Positions 24,456 through 32,999 of a stretch of 64,000 nt of DNA are shown in pieces (the first letter of the stretch is position 1; every line of letters starts with the position of its first letter). The notes below the pieces were generated by a model. The model saw only the letters and a program-made list of their open reading frames with translations, had not been told where the DNA came from and made no database searches. Origin of the DNA: Janibacter melonis (GTDB taxonomy: Bacteria; Actinomycetota; Actinomycetes; Actinomycetales; Dermatophilaceae); NCBI RefSeq assembly GCF_020567375.1, contig NZ_JAJBZM010000003.1:62001-126000 (forward strand), written 5' to 3'. Position numbers and translations under genes: made by a program.

Positions 24456-24583
24456 GCGCGGACGGGCGTGCGTCTATCGGTGCGGTCACAAAGTCGGGCG
24501 TCGTCGGCGGCGAGGCAATAGGTTCGGGCCAGCCGAGGGCGCCCGCGTGCGTCCTGCCCCCAGCGCTTCGCGAAGGATCGCCG

Positions 24584-26125
24584 ATGCAGGTTGGAGTACC
24601 CGCCGAGTCCAGGCCCGGGGAGACCCGGGTGGCCGCGACACCGAAGACCGTGGGGCAGGTCGTCGCCCTCGGCTACGACGTCGTCGTCGAGAGCGGGGCC
24701 GGTGCCCGGTCCTCGTACCCCGACGAGGCGTACGCCGAGGCGGGCGCGCAGATCGGCACCGCCGCCCAGGCCTGGGCCGCCGACGTCGTCGTGCGCGTCA
24801 ACGCGCCCACCGAGGCCGAGCTGGCGATGATGCGGCCCGGGGCCACCCTCGCCAGCCTCCTCGCCCCGGCGATCGACCCCGCGGCCGTCGAGCGGGTCAC
24901 CCGGGCCGGGATCACCGCGCTCGCGATGGACGCGGTCCCGCGCATCTCGCGCGCGCAGTCGCTCGACGTCCTGTCCTCGATGGCCAACATCGCCGGGTAC
25001 CGCGCCGTCATCGAGGCCGCGGGCGAGTACGGCGGCCTCTTCACCGGTCAGGTGACGGCCGCGGGCAAGATGCCCCCGGCGAAGGTCCTCGTCTGCGGAG
25101 CGGGCGTCGCCGGGCTCGCCGCGATCGGCACCGCGGGCAGCCTCGGCGCGATCGTGCGTGCCTTCGACGTGCGGCCCGAGGTCGCCGAGCAGGTCGAGTC
25201 GATGGGCGCGGACTTCCTCACCGTCGACGTCGTCACCGAGCGCTCGAGCGACGGCTACGCGAAGGAGGCCGGCGAGGACTTCGACCGCGCGGCCGCGGCG
25301 CTGTACCTCGAGCAGGCCCGCGACGTCGACATCATCATCACCACGGCCCTCATCCCCGGACGGCCCGCGCCCCGGCTCATCACCGCCGAGATGCTCGACG
25401 CGATGCGGCCGGGATCGGTCGTCGTCGACATGGCCGCGAGCAACGGCGGCAACGTCGAGGGCTCGGTGCCCGACGAGATGGTCGTCACCAACCACGGGGT
25501 GAAGATCATCGGCTACACCGATCTCGCCGGCCGCCTGCCCACCCAGGCCAGCCAGCTCTACGGGACGAACGTCGTCAACCTGCTCAAGCTGCTCACCCCT
25601 GCCAAGGACGGGCAGCTGGTCCTCGACCTCGACGACGTCGTCGTGCGCGGCATGACCGTCGCGCGCGACGGTGAGACGCTGTGGCCCCCGCCGCCGGTGC
25701 AGGTCTCGGCCGCCCCGGCCCCACCCCCTTCGACCGAGGTGGCCCCACCACCGCCGCCGAAGCAGCCGATGAGCCCGACGACCCGGCTCGCGCTCGGCGG
25801 GGCGGGCGCGCTGCTCTTCCTGCTCGTCGCCGCGGTGAGCCCGGCGCCCTTCCTCGGGCACTTCATGGTCTTCATGCTCGCGGTCGTCGTCGGCTTCTAC
25901 GTCATCGGCCACGTCCACCACGCGCTGCACACGCCGCTCATGTCGGTGACCAACGCGATCAGCGGGATCATCGTCGTCGGTGCGCTCCTGCAGGTCGGGC
26001 ACGACGGCGGGGTGGCCGTCTCGGCGCTCGCCTTCGTCGCCATCCTCCTCGCGAGCATCAACGTCTTCGGCGGCTTCACGGTCACCGCGCGGATGCTCCA
26101 GATGTTCCGGAAGGGTGACGCCTGA
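24584..26125 (+). CDS. pntA: NAD(P) transhydrogenase subunit alpha
   Basis: A 513-residue protein in which the NAD(H)-binding domain I (residues about 1-385) is fused to a membrane part, as in the E. coli enzyme. The dinucleotide motif is [20 protein letters not shown], and the mobile-loop region [20 protein letters not shown] is intact. A Pro-rich linker (about 385-405) precedes several transmembrane helices with [18 protein letters not shown]. With PntB it couples proton entry to hydride transfer from NADH to NADP+. Its stop overlaps the pntB start by one base. Confidence 0.93.
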   Translation: MQVGVPAESRPGETRVAATPKTVGQVVALGYDVVVESGAGARSSYPDEAYAEAGAQIGTAAQAWAADVVVRVNAPTEAELAMMRPGATLASLLAPAIDPAAVERVTRAGITALAMDAVPRISRAQSLDVLSSMANIAGYRAVIEAAGEYGGLFTGQVTAAGKMPPAKVLVCGAGVAGLAAIGTAGSLGAIVRAFDVRPEVAEQVESMGADFLTVDVVTERSSDGYAKEAGEDFDRAAAALYLEQARDVDIIITTALIPGRPAPRLITAEMLDAMRPGSVVVDMAASNGGNVEGSVPDEMVVTNHGVKIIGYTDLAGRLPTQASQLYGTNVVNLLKLLTPAKDGQLVLDLDDVVVRGMTVARDGETLWPPPPVQVSAAPAPPPSTEVAPPPPPKQPMSPTTRLALGGAGALLFLLVAAVSPAPFLGHFMVFMLAVVVGFYVIGHVHHALHTPLMSVTNAISGIIVVGALLQVGHDGGVAVSALAFVAILLASINVFGGFTVTARMLQMFRKGDA

Positions 26126-27555
26126 TGTCGATCCCGCTCACCCTCGTCCAGGGCGCCTACATCGTCGCCGGGCTGCTCTTCATCCTCGCGCTGTCCGGTC
26201 TGAGCAAGCACGAGACCGCTCGATCGGGCAACCGCTTCGGCGTCGCCGGCATGGCGATCGCGCTCGTCGTCACCGTCCTCGCCGCGACCGTCGGCACCTC
26301 CGTCGGGGGTCTCGAGGTCGACGAGGGCGCCGGTGTGGCCGGTTTCGTCCTCATCGCTCTCGCGATGGGCATCGGGGGGGCGATCGGCGTCGCCCGGGCC
26401 CGCCGGGTCGAGATGACCGGCATGCCCGAGCTCATCGCGCTGCTCCACTCCTTCGTCGGGCTCGCCGCCGTCCTCGTCGGGTGGAACTCCGCCTACGAGG
26501 CGAGCGCGAACCCGAAGATCCACGACGGCGAGGTCGCGGTCGGCGTCTTCATCGGCGCCGTGACCTTCACCGGCTCGGTCGTCGCCTACCTCAAGCTGTC
26601 GGGGCGGATGAAGAGCTCGCCGCTCGTGCTGCCCGCGCGGCACGTGCTCAACCTCGGGGTGCTCGTCGCCTTCGTGCTGCTCACGGTGCTCTACGTCGTC
26701 GTCCCGCACGACCAGGACGCGCTGCGCCAGAGCATCCTCGGTGTCATCACCCTGCTCGCCCTCGGGCTCGGCTGGCACCTCGTCGCCTCGATCGGCGGCG
26801 GCGACATGCCCGTCGTCGTCTCGATGCTCAACAGCTACTCGGGGTGGGCGGCGGCCGCGGCCGGCTTCCTGCTGGGCAACGACCTGCTCATCATCACCGG
26901 TGCGCTCGTCGGCAGCTCGGGTGCCTACCTCAGCTACATCATGTGCCGGGCGATGAACCGCTCCTTCATCTCCGTCATCGCCGGTGGCTTCGGCTCCGAC
27001 GGCGCGGTGACGGGGGAGGAGCGCGACTACGGCGAGCACCGCGAGATCACCGCCGAGGGAGTGGCCGAGCTGCTCTCGGACGCGTCGTCGGTAGTCATCG
27101 CGCCCGGGTACGGCATGGCGGTGGCCCAGGCGCAGTACCCCGTCGCCGACCTCACCGCGCGGCTGCGGGCGAAGGGGGTGGACGTCCGCTTCGGGATCCA
27201 CCCGGTGGCCGGCCGTCTGCCGGGCCACATGAACGTCCTGCTCGCCGAGGCGAAGGTGCCCTACGACGTCGTGCTCGAGATGGACGAGATCAACGACGAC
27301 TTCCCGCAGACCGACGTCGTCCTCGTCATCGGCGCCAACGACACGGTCAACCCGGCCGCGGCGGAGGACCCGACGAGCCCGATCGCCGGGATGCCGGTGC
27401 TCGAGGTGTGGAACGCCGCGGACGTCGTCGTCTTCAAGCGCTCCATGGCGACGGGGTACGCGGGGGTGCAGAACCCGCTCTTCTTCCGCGAGAACACCCA
27501 GATGCTCTTCGGGGACGCGAAGGACCGGGTCTCCGACATCCTCAAGGCCCTCTGA
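26125..27555 (+). CDS. pntB: NAD(P) transhydrogenase subunit beta
   Basis: A 476-residue subunit with about eight to nine membrane helices followed by the NADP(H)-binding domain III. In domain [18 protein letters not shown] is the nucleotide-binding turn and [31 protein letters not shown] the conserved substrate-side block. The length matches full-length PntB. The ATG at 26125 uses the last base of the pntA stop (TGATG), ensuring coupled synthesis. A 13-bp palindromic hairpin 18 bp after the stop ends the operon. Confidence 0.94.
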   Translation: MSIPLTLVQGAYIVAGLLFILALSGLSKHETARSGNRFGVAGMAIALVVTVLAATVGTSVGGLEVDEGAGVAGFVLIALAMGIGGAIGVARARRVEMTGMPELIALLHSFVGLAAVLVGWNSAYEASANPKIHDGEVAVGVFIGAVTFTGSVVAYLKLSGRMKSSPLVLPARHVLNLGVLVAFVLLTVLYVVVPHDQDALRQSILGVITLLALGLGWHLVASIGGGDMPVVVSMLNSYSGWAAAAAGFLLGNDLLIITGALVGSSGAYLSYIMCRAMNRSFISVIAGGFGSDGAVTGEERDYGEHREITAEGVAELLSDASSVVIAPGYGMAVAQAQYPVADLTARLRAKGVDVRFGIHPVAGRLPGHMNVLLAEAKVPYDVVLEMDEINDDFPQTDVVLVIGANDTVNPAAAEDPTSPIAGMPVLEVWNAADVVVFKRSMATGYAGVQNPLFFRENTQMLFGDAKDRVSDILKAL

Positions 27556-27573
27556 CCCCCTTCGCCCCGGCCC

Positions 27574-27600
27574 AGCTTTCCCGCCCAGGGCGGGAAAGCT
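27574..27600. terminator. Palindromic terminator after pntB
   Basis: AGCTTTCCCGCCC (27574-27586) and its complement (27588-27600) flank a single A, a 27-bp palindrome. Part of it belongs to a 35-bp sequence repeated in inverted orientation at 28726-28760. Confidence 0.75.
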
Positions 27601-27610
27601 CGACCTCGGG
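27576..27610 (+). repeat. 35-bp inverted repeat, left copy, flanking the DUF559 gene
   Basis: The 35 bp from CTTTCCCGCCC through CTCGACCTCGGG is the exact reverse complement of 28726-28760. The two copies enclose the DUF559 gene and its flanks, about 1.1 kb apart. Beyond the exact core, a further related 27-bp stretch (27602 and 28702 onwards) agrees at 24 positions in direct orientation. Confidence 0.85.
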
Positions 27611-27654
27611 CAAGAACATGTCCTTCCCAGAGTCGAAGGTTCTTGCCCGAGGTC
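27602..27654. terminator. 16-bp stem hairpin at the 3' end of the DUF559 gene
   Basis: GACCTCGGGCAAGAAC (27602-27617) pairs with its complement (27639-27654) around a 21-nt loop. The right arm overlaps the stop codon of the minus-strand gene by two bases, so the hairpin can end that transcript. Confidence 0.7.
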
Positions 27655-28570
27655 AGGCGGGGCGGACGTCCTGGCGTGCTCGGCGCACCATGGCGGCGAC
27701 CTTGCCGGGGACCCGCAGGTCCGCCCACGTCATCCGGACGACGACGTAGCCGAGCCGGCGCAGCGCGTCCTCGCGCTTCTTCTCCCGCCACAGCACCGAG
27801 GGGTCGCCGTCGGCGTACTTGATGCGGCCGTCGAACTCGACGACCACCCAGTCGTCGACGAGCAGGTCGACCCGGGCGACGAGCTCGCCGTCCTCGTCGC
27901 GGATCTCGACCTGCGGCACCGCCACGATCCCGGCGATGCTCAGCTGGCAGCGGGTCTGGCTCTCCCCGACGGACTCGGACCGAGCGTCGACGAGCGCCAG
28001 CATCGAGCGGACCCGGCCGGCGCGGGGCCACCGGCGGACGTCGTCCAGCGCAGCAGACAGCTGCTCGAGAGTGACCGCCCGGGAGTGCAGGGCGTGGTCC
28101 GCGCTGACGACCCCGGCGACCGGTCCGGAGTCCATCGCCACCTCGACGAGCGCCTGGGGGAGCGCGGTCGTCGGGCCGAGCGACGTCTCGACGACAGGGC
28201 CGGTGGAGCGTCGGAAGACGGCTCCCTTGACCCCGGTGCCGCGGTCCTTGGACCACCGCAGGACCGGCCGGCTGAGATCCGCACCAGACACGGCCGCGCC
28301 GTGCGCGAGGACCGCGCTGACGCCGGTGAGCGCGCCCTGGGGGTACAGCAGCCGCAGCGCTGCGCACAGCCTCAGGTGCCGGCCCTCGGCGTCCTCGCCG
28401 GGTGGAGGCGGCAGCGTGTAGACGCCCCGGAAGGGGTGCTCCAGCTGCCGGTGGCCGGCGAGCTCGACGAGGTCGCTCGGGAGGAGGCCCAGGACACGGG
28501 CCTGGGCAGTGGTCAGGGCACCGCGCTGACCGTGGGCGAGCTCGACGACCTCGGCGGGGAGAGTGCGCAT
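27653..28570 (-). CDS. DUF559 endonuclease-like protein with AbiEi-type N-terminus
   Basis: A 305-residue protein. The N-terminal part (AHGQRGALTTAQARVLGLL, then HPFRGVYTLP) resembles the winged-helix domain annotated as AbiEi antitoxin-like. The C-terminal part is DUF559, a PD-(D/E)XK nuclease relative: RVDLLVDDWVVVEFDGRIKY, then KKREDALRRLGYVVVRMTWADL. Metal-binding Asp and Glu are visible in those blocks. No toxin partner adjoins it, so it should not be called a toxin-antitoxin gene. It is bracketed by 35-bp inverted repeats. The ATG at 28570 was chosen from the start of the conserved domain. Confidence 0.78.
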   Translation of the reverse strand: MRTLPAEVVELAHGQRGALTTAQARVLGLLPSDLVELAGHRQLEHPFRGVYTLPPPPGEDAEGRHLRLCAALRLLYPQGALTGVSAVLAHGAAVSGADLSRPVLRWSKDRGTGVKGAVFRRSTGPVVETSLGPTTALPQALVEVAMDSGPVAGVVSADHALHSRAVTLEQLSAALDDVRRWPRAGRVRSMLALVDARSESVGESQTRCQLSIAGIVAVPQVEIRDEDGELVARVDLLVDDWVVVEFDGRIKYADGDPSVLWREKKREDALRRLGYVVVRMTWADLRVPGKVAAMVRRARQDVRPA

Positions 28571-28725
28571 GCACGAGGGTCTGCTGCTCGCAGGCGTGCG
28601 TCGCGGGGGTGTCCCCGTCCTGTGGATGGCCGCTCCTACAGCGCGTCGTCTGTGGACGGCGTGCGAAGGGGGGACCGGTCCCCCTTCGGGCAAGAAGGTT
28701 CGACCTCGGGCAGGGACATTTCCTT

Positions 28726-28760
28726 CCCGAGGTCGAGCTTTCCCGCCCTGGGCGGGAAAG
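28726..28760 (-). repeat. 35-bp inverted repeat, right copy
   Basis: Exact reverse complement of 27576-27610, from CCCGAGGTCGAG to GGGCGGGAAAG. It contains the hairpin CTTTCCCGCCC-T-GGGCGGGAAAG (28738-28760) and lies between the DUF559 start and the padR promoter. Just upstream, GACCTCGGG (28702-28710) can pair with CCCGAGGTC (28726-28734). Confidence 0.85.
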
Positions 28761-28783
28761 TGGGGGCAGGTGAGCATGTGCCA

Positions 28784-28813
28784 TAGACAATGGTGTGCGA
28801 CGCACACTATGGT
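28784..28813 (+). promoter_or_regulatory. padR promoter with internal operator
   Basis: TAGACA (28784-28789) and TATGGT (28808-28813) are 18 bp apart, and the ATG at 28821 is 7 nt beyond the -10, fitting a leaderless transcript. The spacer holds the palindrome GTGTGCG-A-CGCACAC (28793-28807), and outer CCATAG/CTATGG half-sites flank it. The layout suggests autorepression by PadR. Confidence 0.6.
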
Positions 28814-28820
28814 GTGACGC

Positions 28821-29156
28821 ATGGACGACGAACTGCTGGCGGGGCATGTGCAGGAGCTGCGGCGCGGCACGGTCGTCCTCGCGTGCCTGGCGGTCCTCGA
28901 GCAGCCCCGGTACGGGTACGCCCTGCTCGAGACGCTCGACGCCGGAGGCTTCGCCGTCGACGGCAACACGCTCTACCCGCTGCTGCGGCGCCTGGAGAAG
29001 CACGGGCTGCTGACGAGCGAGTGGAACACCGACGAGGCCCGGCCGCGGAAGTTCTACCGCACGAGCCCGGCCGGCGCGCGGGTGCGCGCCCACCTGATGC
29101 AGGAGTGGCGGTCGCTTGACCGCGCGATCGACGCACTGGAGACGGAGACGCCATGA
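28821..29156 (+). CDS. PadR family transcriptional regulator
   Basis: A 111-residue winged-helix regulator. The DNA-binding part reads YGYALLETLDAGGFAVDGNTLYPLLRRLEKHGLL, followed by the wing RPRKFYRTSPAG, a PadR-s1 signature. The ATG at 28821 lies 7 nt past a TATGGT -10. Its stop overlaps the next start in ATGA, and that partner has a HAAS domain, a recurrent PadR companion. PadR here probably represses both genes through the palindrome in its own promoter. Confidence 0.9.
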   Translation: MDDELLAGHVQELRRGTVVLACLAVLEQPRYGYALLETLDAGGFAVDGNTLYPLLRRLEKHGLLTSEWNTDEARPRKFYRTSPAGARVRAHLMQEWRSLDRAIDALETETP

Positions 29157-30148
29157 GTCCCAGCACCCTCACCGACCGCTACATCTGGACGGTCACCCGA
29201 CAGCTGCCGCAGGAGAGCGGCCCCGACGTCGCCCGCGAGCTGCGCGTCACCCTCGAGGAGGCCGTCGAGGACCGCGTCGCCGCGGGCGAGGACCCGAGCG
29301 CCGCCGAGCGGGCCGCGGTCGCCGAGCTCGGCGACCCGGACGTCCTGGCCCGCGAGTACGGGGGCCGGCCGCAGCACCTCGTCGGGCCGGCCGTCTACGC
29401 CGACTACGTCCGTCTGCTCAAGGTGCTGCTCGCCGTCGTCCTGCCGTGCGTCGTCCTCGGGGTGCTCATCACCCAGTCGCTCGCGACCGACCGGGGCTTC
29501 GGCGACGTCCTCGGCCGCACGATCGGGGCTGTGCTGCAGACCGGTGTGCACCTCGTCTTCTGGACCACCCTCGTCTTCGTCATCATCGAGCGCAGCCGCA
29601 GCGAGTCCGAGCGCGACGCCCCGATCACGCCGTGGGACCCCGGCCAGCTGCCCGGCGACGCGCCGTGGCGTGCGCCCCGCTTCGGCGAGATGGCCGCCGA
29701 GGTCAGCTTCAGCGCGGCGATGGTCGTCCTGCTCGTCTGGCAGCTCTCCGGGGTGGGGGAGCGAGGCGTGCAGGTGCTCGACCCGCAGCTGCCGCTCGTG
29801 TGGAAGCTCGTCCTCGTGGGCCTCTTCGTCCTCGACGCCGCCGTGTCGCTCGCCGCCTGGCGGGTCGGGCGCTGGACGCCCACCCTCACGGCCGTCAACG
29901 TCCTCGCGAACGTCGTCTCCGCCGTGCTCCTCGTCTGGCTGCTGCTCAGCGACCAGCTGCTCACGGACCTGCCGTCGGTCTTCGCCGAGCGCTTCGGCAC
30001 CGACCTCGACTGGTCGGTGTCCTACCCCGCCGTGGCCGTCGGGATCGTCGTCATCTGCGGGTGGGACGCCGTCGCCTCGGTCCGCCGCGCCTGGCTCGTC
30101 CGCGACGGCTCGACGCGCAGCGGGGGCCGCCGGCCGTCGGCTCAGTAG
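29153..30148 (+). CDS. HAAS (DUF1700-like) signalling-domain membrane protein
   Basis: A 331-residue protein. The N-terminal 75 residues form the helical HAAS domain (VTRQLPQESGPDVARELRVTLEE, then AAVAELGDPDVLAREYGG), which is thought to transmit signals from PadR-linked systems. It is followed by about six transmembrane helices with short loops. No transporter or enzyme motif is visible in the membrane part. It is coupled to padR by the ATGA overlap. Its 3' end overlaps the converging PH-domain gene by 7 bp. Confidence 0.8.
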   Translation: MSPSTLTDRYIWTVTRQLPQESGPDVARELRVTLEEAVEDRVAAGEDPSAAERAAVAELGDPDVLAREYGGRPQHLVGPAVYADYVRLLKVLLAVVLPCVVLGVLITQSLATDRGFGDVLGRTIGAVLQTGVHLVFWTTLVFVIIERSRSESERDAPITPWDPGQLPGDAPWRAPRFGEMAAEVSFSAAMVVLLVWQLSGVGERGVQVLDPQLPLVWKLVLVGLFVLDAAVSLAAWRVGRWTPTLTAVNVLANVVSAVLLVWLLLSDQLLTDLPSVFAERFGTDLDWSVSYPAVAVGIVVICGWDAVASVRRAWLVRDGSTRSGGRRPSAQ

Positions 30149-30855
30149 GCGTCGGGGTCGTACGGCGGGAGCTCGCCGGTGTCGTCGTCGCGGGTGCGAC
30201 GCACGAGGTCGGAGCTGCGGTAGATCGGCTCGTGGTGCGGCGCCGGGTGCGGCGCGGTGCCGACGTAGCGGCCGTCGACGACGCCGAGGCGGGTCGCGTA
30301 GTCCTGCGAGGTCTCCCAGGCCCGGTCGTCGCCCCCTTCGTCCTCGTCCTCCTCGCCCGGCACGACGCCGAAGACCACCGAGCAGATCGCCCGGTAGTTC
30401 TCGTCGGGGTCGGGGACGAAGGCGATCCGGGAGAGGGCCTGGTCCTGGCCGGCGCTCTCGAGGATGAAGGTGCCGTAGCCGAGGAGGCGCCCGACCAGGG
30501 AGCGCTCGTAGCCCATGTCGGTGACCTTCTTCAACGGCATCATCGAGACCTTGTGGTTGATCCACCCCTCGAAGAGCACGACGCGCTTGTCGGTCGCGAC
30601 GACCCGGGTGTGCCGCCACTCGACCCACTGCCACAGCGCCCACAGGACGACGGCGAGCCAGACCAGCCACACGAAGGACAGCACCCGGCTGCCCGAGTCG
30701 GAGGTCGAGACGTCGAGCCAGCCGGCGACCGCGGTGGCCCCGACGACGGCGAGGGCAGGCTTGAGCAGGACGATCGCGTGGTGACGGATCTCCGCCACCG
30801 GGGTCTCGCCGGGGAGGAGATAGCGCCGCAGGCCCCGGTGGGCGACCTCCTCCAT
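30142..30855 (-). CDS. Bacterial PH-domain membrane protein
   Basis: A 237-residue protein. Two hydrophobic segments (about 28-47 and 58-76) form a hairpin in the membrane and are followed by a bacterial PH domain with HTRVVATDKRVVLFEGWINHKVSMMPLKKVTDMGYERSLVGRLLGYGTFILESAGQDQAL. The last 85 residues are acidic then Pro/His/Arg-rich and probably disordered in the cytoplasm. Function is unknown. It lies 5 bp after a 57-residue membrane protein gene and shares its transcript. Confidence 0.82.
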   Translation of the reverse strand: MEEVAHRGLRRYLLPGETPVAEIRHHAIVLLKPALAVVGATAVAGWLDVSTSDSGSRVLSFVWLVWLAVVLWALWQWVEWRHTRVVATDKRVVLFEGWINHKVSMMPLKKVTDMGYERSLVGRLLGYGTFILESAGQDQALSRIAFVPDPDENYRAICSVVFGVVPGEEDEDEGGDDRAWETSQDYATRLGVVDGRYVGTAPHPAPHHEPIYRSSDLVRRTRDDDTGELPPYDPDAY

Positions 30856-30860
30856 CGGGC

Positions 30861-31034
30861 TTACCTCGCGATCAGCGAGTCGAAGAAGCGGCCGATGTTC
30901 GTCACGCCGTTGCCGATGACGTCACCCGCGGTGCCGACGATGTCGGCAGCCTCGCTGGGCGAGGTGAGGATCGCGTAGATGAGGAAGATCGTGAGCAGCC
31001 AGAGCAGGATCTTCTTGATCGGTGGCGTGGACAT
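30861..31034 (-). CDS. Small membrane protein
   Basis: A 57-residue protein beginning MSTPPIKKILLWLLTIFLI. One helix of about 17 residues follows two lysines, and the remainder (EAADIVGTAGDVIGNG, ending GRFFDSLIAR) is amphipathic. The ATG at 31034 follows GGAGAGAG and the TAA stop lies 5 bp before the PH-domain gene. The strong Shine-Dalgarno sequence, tight spacing and coherent hydrophobic pattern support a real gene. It may be a partner or chaperone of the PH-domain protein. Confidence 0.7.
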   Translation of the reverse strand: MSTPPIKKILLWLLTIFLIYAILTSPSEAADIVGTAGDVIGNGVTNIGRFFDSLIAR

Positions 31035-31160
31035 GACTCTCTCTCCGCAGCAGGGGTCGACGACCAGGGGCCGGGCGTCGGCCTGAGGTCAGTGTGGCAG
31101 ATGTGACTTCTGGGGCCGGTCGTCCGACACGCCGGGGCAGTGACCCACGGCGAAGGGGGA

Positions 31161-31799
31161 TCAGACGACGCCGTAGAGGCGGTCGCCCGCGTCGCCGAGG
31201 CCGGGGACGATGTAGCCCTGCTCGTTGAGCCGCTCGTCGACGGCGCCGGTGACGAGGGTGACGGGCACGTCGAGATCGGCGATCTGCTCGCCCAGGGCCT
31301 CGATGCCCTCTGGCGCGGCGAGGAGGGTGACGGCGGTGATGTCGTCGGCGCCTCGGTCGACGAGGTAGCGGATCGACATCGCGAGGGTGCCGCCGGTCGC
31401 GAGCATCGGGTCCAGGACGTAGCACTGGCGGCCCGAGAGGTCGTCGGGCAGGCGGTTCGCGTACGTCTTCGCCTCGAAGGTCTCCTCGTCGCGCAGCATG
31501 CCGAGGAAGCCGACCTCAGCCGTCGGCAGCAGCCGCACCATGCCGTCGAGCATGCCCAGGCCGGCGCGCAGGATCGGCACGACGAGCGGCTTGGGAGAGG
31601 AGAGCTTGACGCCCTGGGTCGCCGAGACCGGGGTCTCGATGTCGAAGGGCTCGGTGCGCACCTCGCGCGTCGCCTCGTAGGCGAGGAGGGTGACGAGCTC
31701 GTCGGCCAGCCGGCGGAAGGTCGGGCTGTCCGTGTCCTTCTTGCGCAGGTAGGTCAGCTTGTGAGCGATCAGCGGGTGGTCGGCGGTCAGGACGCGCAT
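31161..31799 (-). CDS. upp: Uracil phosphoribosyltransferase
   Basis: A 212-residue salvage enzyme making UMP from uracil and PRPP. The PRPP-binding loop is [17 protein letters not shown], and the uracil-binding end [16 protein letters not shown] is intact; [15 protein letters not shown] is another family block. Length is typical. The ATG at 31799 lies 7 nt after TAGGTT, whose TAG is also the stop codon of the upstream DUF2500 gene, so upp likely has its own leaderless transcript. Confidence 0.95.
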   Translation of the reverse strand: MRVLTADHPLIAHKLTYLRKKDTDSPTFRRLADELVTLLAYEATREVRTEPFDIETPVSATQGVKLSSPKPLVVPILRAGLGMLDGMVRLLPTAEVGFLGMLRDEETFEAKTYANRLPDDLSGRQCYVLDPMLATGGTLAMSIRYLVDRGADDITAVTLLAAPEGIEALGEQIADLDVPVTLVTGAVDERLNEQGYIVPGLGDAGDRLYGVV

Positions 31800-31806
31800 G
31801 GCCCCG

Positions 31807-31812
31807 AACCTA
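31807..31812 (-). promoter_or_regulatory. -10 element of upp inside the upstream stop codon
   Basis: On the minus strand TAGGTT runs from 31812 to 31807. Its first three bases are the DUF2500 stop codon, and the upp ATG follows after 7 nt. Confidence 0.5.
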
Positions 31813-32193
31813 CCGCGCGGAGCCGCTCACGCCATCACGCCGGAAGCCCTTGAAGCGGGTGCCCTGGCGGGTCAGCTGCCCGCGGTCGCCCTCGGCGAGC
31901 TGGGCGTAGTCCTTCGCCGAGATCGCGAGCTCGTCACGTCGGCCGTCGGGCAGCTCGAAGGTCGCGTGGTACCAGGTGGACGCCGAGGAGTCCCCGTGAC
32001 CGCCGCTCACGGAGGTGCGCTTGCCGGTGACGCGGGCGGTCAGCGTCTCGACCGGCGACGCGTTGTTGCGGCTCCACTGCACCGAGCCCCGCACGACCGC
32101 GGTGAGGAGGATCCCGATGACGAGCACGAAGCCGAGGGCGATGATGACGACGACCGTCGTGGCGAAGGGGTCGTCAGGGAAGCTGTCGAGCAT
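31810..32193 (-). CDS. DUF2500 family membrane protein
   Basis: A 127-residue protein with one N-terminal transmembrane helix (about 12-35), then a small beta-rich domain: [62 protein letters not shown]. This YLV/F-P-G-x-R and A-x-D-Y-x-x-L-x-x-G-D pattern is characteristic of DUF2500. Its function is unknown. The ATG at 32193 follows AGGAGG. It is divergent from tadA with only 27 bp between starts. Confidence 0.8.
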   Translation of the reverse strand: MLDSFPDDPFATTVVVIIALGFVLVIGILLTAVVRGSVQWSRNNASPVETLTARVTGKRTSVSGGHGDSSASTWYHATFELPDGRRDELAISAKDYAQLAEGDRGQLTRQGTRFKGFRRDGVSGSAR

Positions 32194-32220
32194 GGGTCCT
32201 CCTCGGGAGAGACTGTGGGC

Positions 32221-32706
32221 ATGACGCGCTCGGCACATCCTGCCCGTCCCGGTCGCGATGCGGAGGCCGAGTGGATGCGTCGCGCGCTCGAGCTCGCCGC
32301 CGCCGCGGGGGAGCGTGGCGAGATCCCGGTCGGTGCTCTCGTCCTCGACCCCGAGGGCGCAGTCGTCGGCGAAGGGGGAAACACCCGTCAGGGCGAGTCA
32401 GACCCGACCGGTCACGCCGAGATGACGGCGCTGCGGCAGGCTGCACGCTCCCTTCGCACCTCTCGTCTGGACGGCTGCACCCTCGTCGTGACGCTGGAGC
32501 CGTGCCCGATGTGCGCGGGGGCCAGCATGCTCGCGCGGGTGGACCGGGTCGTCCTCGGCGCATGGGACCCGAAGACCGGCGCGTGCGGCTCGGTGTGGGA
32601 CGTCGTGCGCGACCGGCGCTCGCCGCACCGGGTCGAGGTCGTCGGCGGGGTGCTCGAGGAGGAGTGCTCGCGGCTGCTCGTCGACTTCTTCTCGCAGCGA
32701 CGCTGA
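32221..32706 (+). CDS. tadA: tRNA-specific adenosine deaminase
   Basis: A 161-residue zinc enzyme that converts the wobble A34 of tRNA-Arg(ACG) to inosine. The zinc site is His65-Ala-Glu67 (GHAEMTA) with Cys95 and Cys98 (PCPMC); Glu67 is the proton shuttle. The C-terminal VLEEECSRLLVDFF helix is typical. Its expected substrate tRNA is encoded at 109-181 in this window. The stop lies 37 bp before tRNA-Ser(CGA). No Shine-Dalgarno sequence is obvious before the ATG at 32221. Confidence 0.95.
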   Translation: MTRSAHPARPGRDAEAEWMRRALELAAAAGERGEIPVGALVLDPEGAVVGEGGNTRQGESDPTGHAEMTALRQAARSLRTSRLDGCTLVVTLEPCPMCAGASMLARVDRVVLGAWDPKTGACGSVWDVVRDRRSPHRVEVVGGVLEEECSRLLVDFFSQRR

Positions 32707-32730
32707 TTTTTCGCTGCCGACGCCCCGTTG

Positions 32731-32736
32731 TAGAGT
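32731..32736 (+). promoter_or_regulatory. -10 element of tRNA-Ser(CGA)
   Basis: TAGAGT lies 7 nt before the tRNA 5' end. A T-rich stretch at 32707-32711 sits at the -35 distance. Confidence 0.45.
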
Positions 32737-32743
32737 CACCGGC

Positions 32744-32833
32744 GGTGGCGTGTCCGAGCGGCCTAAGGAGCGCGCCTCGAAAGCGCGTGTGGGTTCACGC
32801 CCACCGTGGGTTCAAATCCCACCGCCACCGCCA
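32744..32833 (+). tRNA. tRNA-Ser (anticodon CGA)
   Basis: Acceptor stem GGTGGCG/CGCCACC with discriminator G32830 and an encoded CCA (32831-32833). The anticodon stem CGCGC/GCGCG closes the loop CTCGAAA, giving CGA. A long variable arm (GTGGGTTCACGCCCAC) identifies a class II serine tRNA, and the T-arm reads GGGTTCAAATCCC. Confidence 0.97.
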
Positions 32834-32840
32834 GCACCGC

Positions 32841-32877
32841 CGAAGCCCGGTGGACCATCACGGTCCACCGGGCTTCG
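32841..32877. terminator. Terminator after tRNA-Ser, first copy of a repeated hairpin
   Basis: A perfect 16-bp stem, CGAAGCCCGGTGGACC (32841-32856) and its complement (32862-32877). A near-identical hairpin lies at 39628-39676 at the other side of the TetR/ABC/M24/RidA block. The right arm plus TCG (19 bp from GGTCCACC) is identical in both copies. Confidence 0.85.
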
Positions 32878-32904
32878 TCGTGCCGCAGGAGCGGCGGAGG
32901 GGTT

Positions 32905-32914
32905 GGGGGGGGGG
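32905..32914 (+). repeat. Run of ten G
   Basis: An uninterrupted G10 tract lies between the tRNA-Ser terminator and the tetR gene. It is the longest homopolymer I noticed and could be slippage-prone or a sequencing artefact. Confidence 0.7.
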
Positions 32915-32999
32915 AAGTCCTCGGGTGGCGGCTCAGGGAGCGGGGTGACGGATGGGGTGCGCCAGGGCACACCCGACAGGTGCGACCGGCCGACTACAC

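Noticed and set aside
27653-28570. AbiEi/AbiEii abortive-infection system
   Set aside because: Only the N-terminal domain is AbiEi-like; no AbiEii nucleotidyltransferase gene is adjacent, and the C-terminal part is a DUF559 nuclease domain.
32744-32833. tRNA-Ser(CGA) as an attachment site of an integrated element
   Set aside because: No partial copy of the tRNA 3' end and no integrase were found; only the terminator after it is repeated, which is reported separately.
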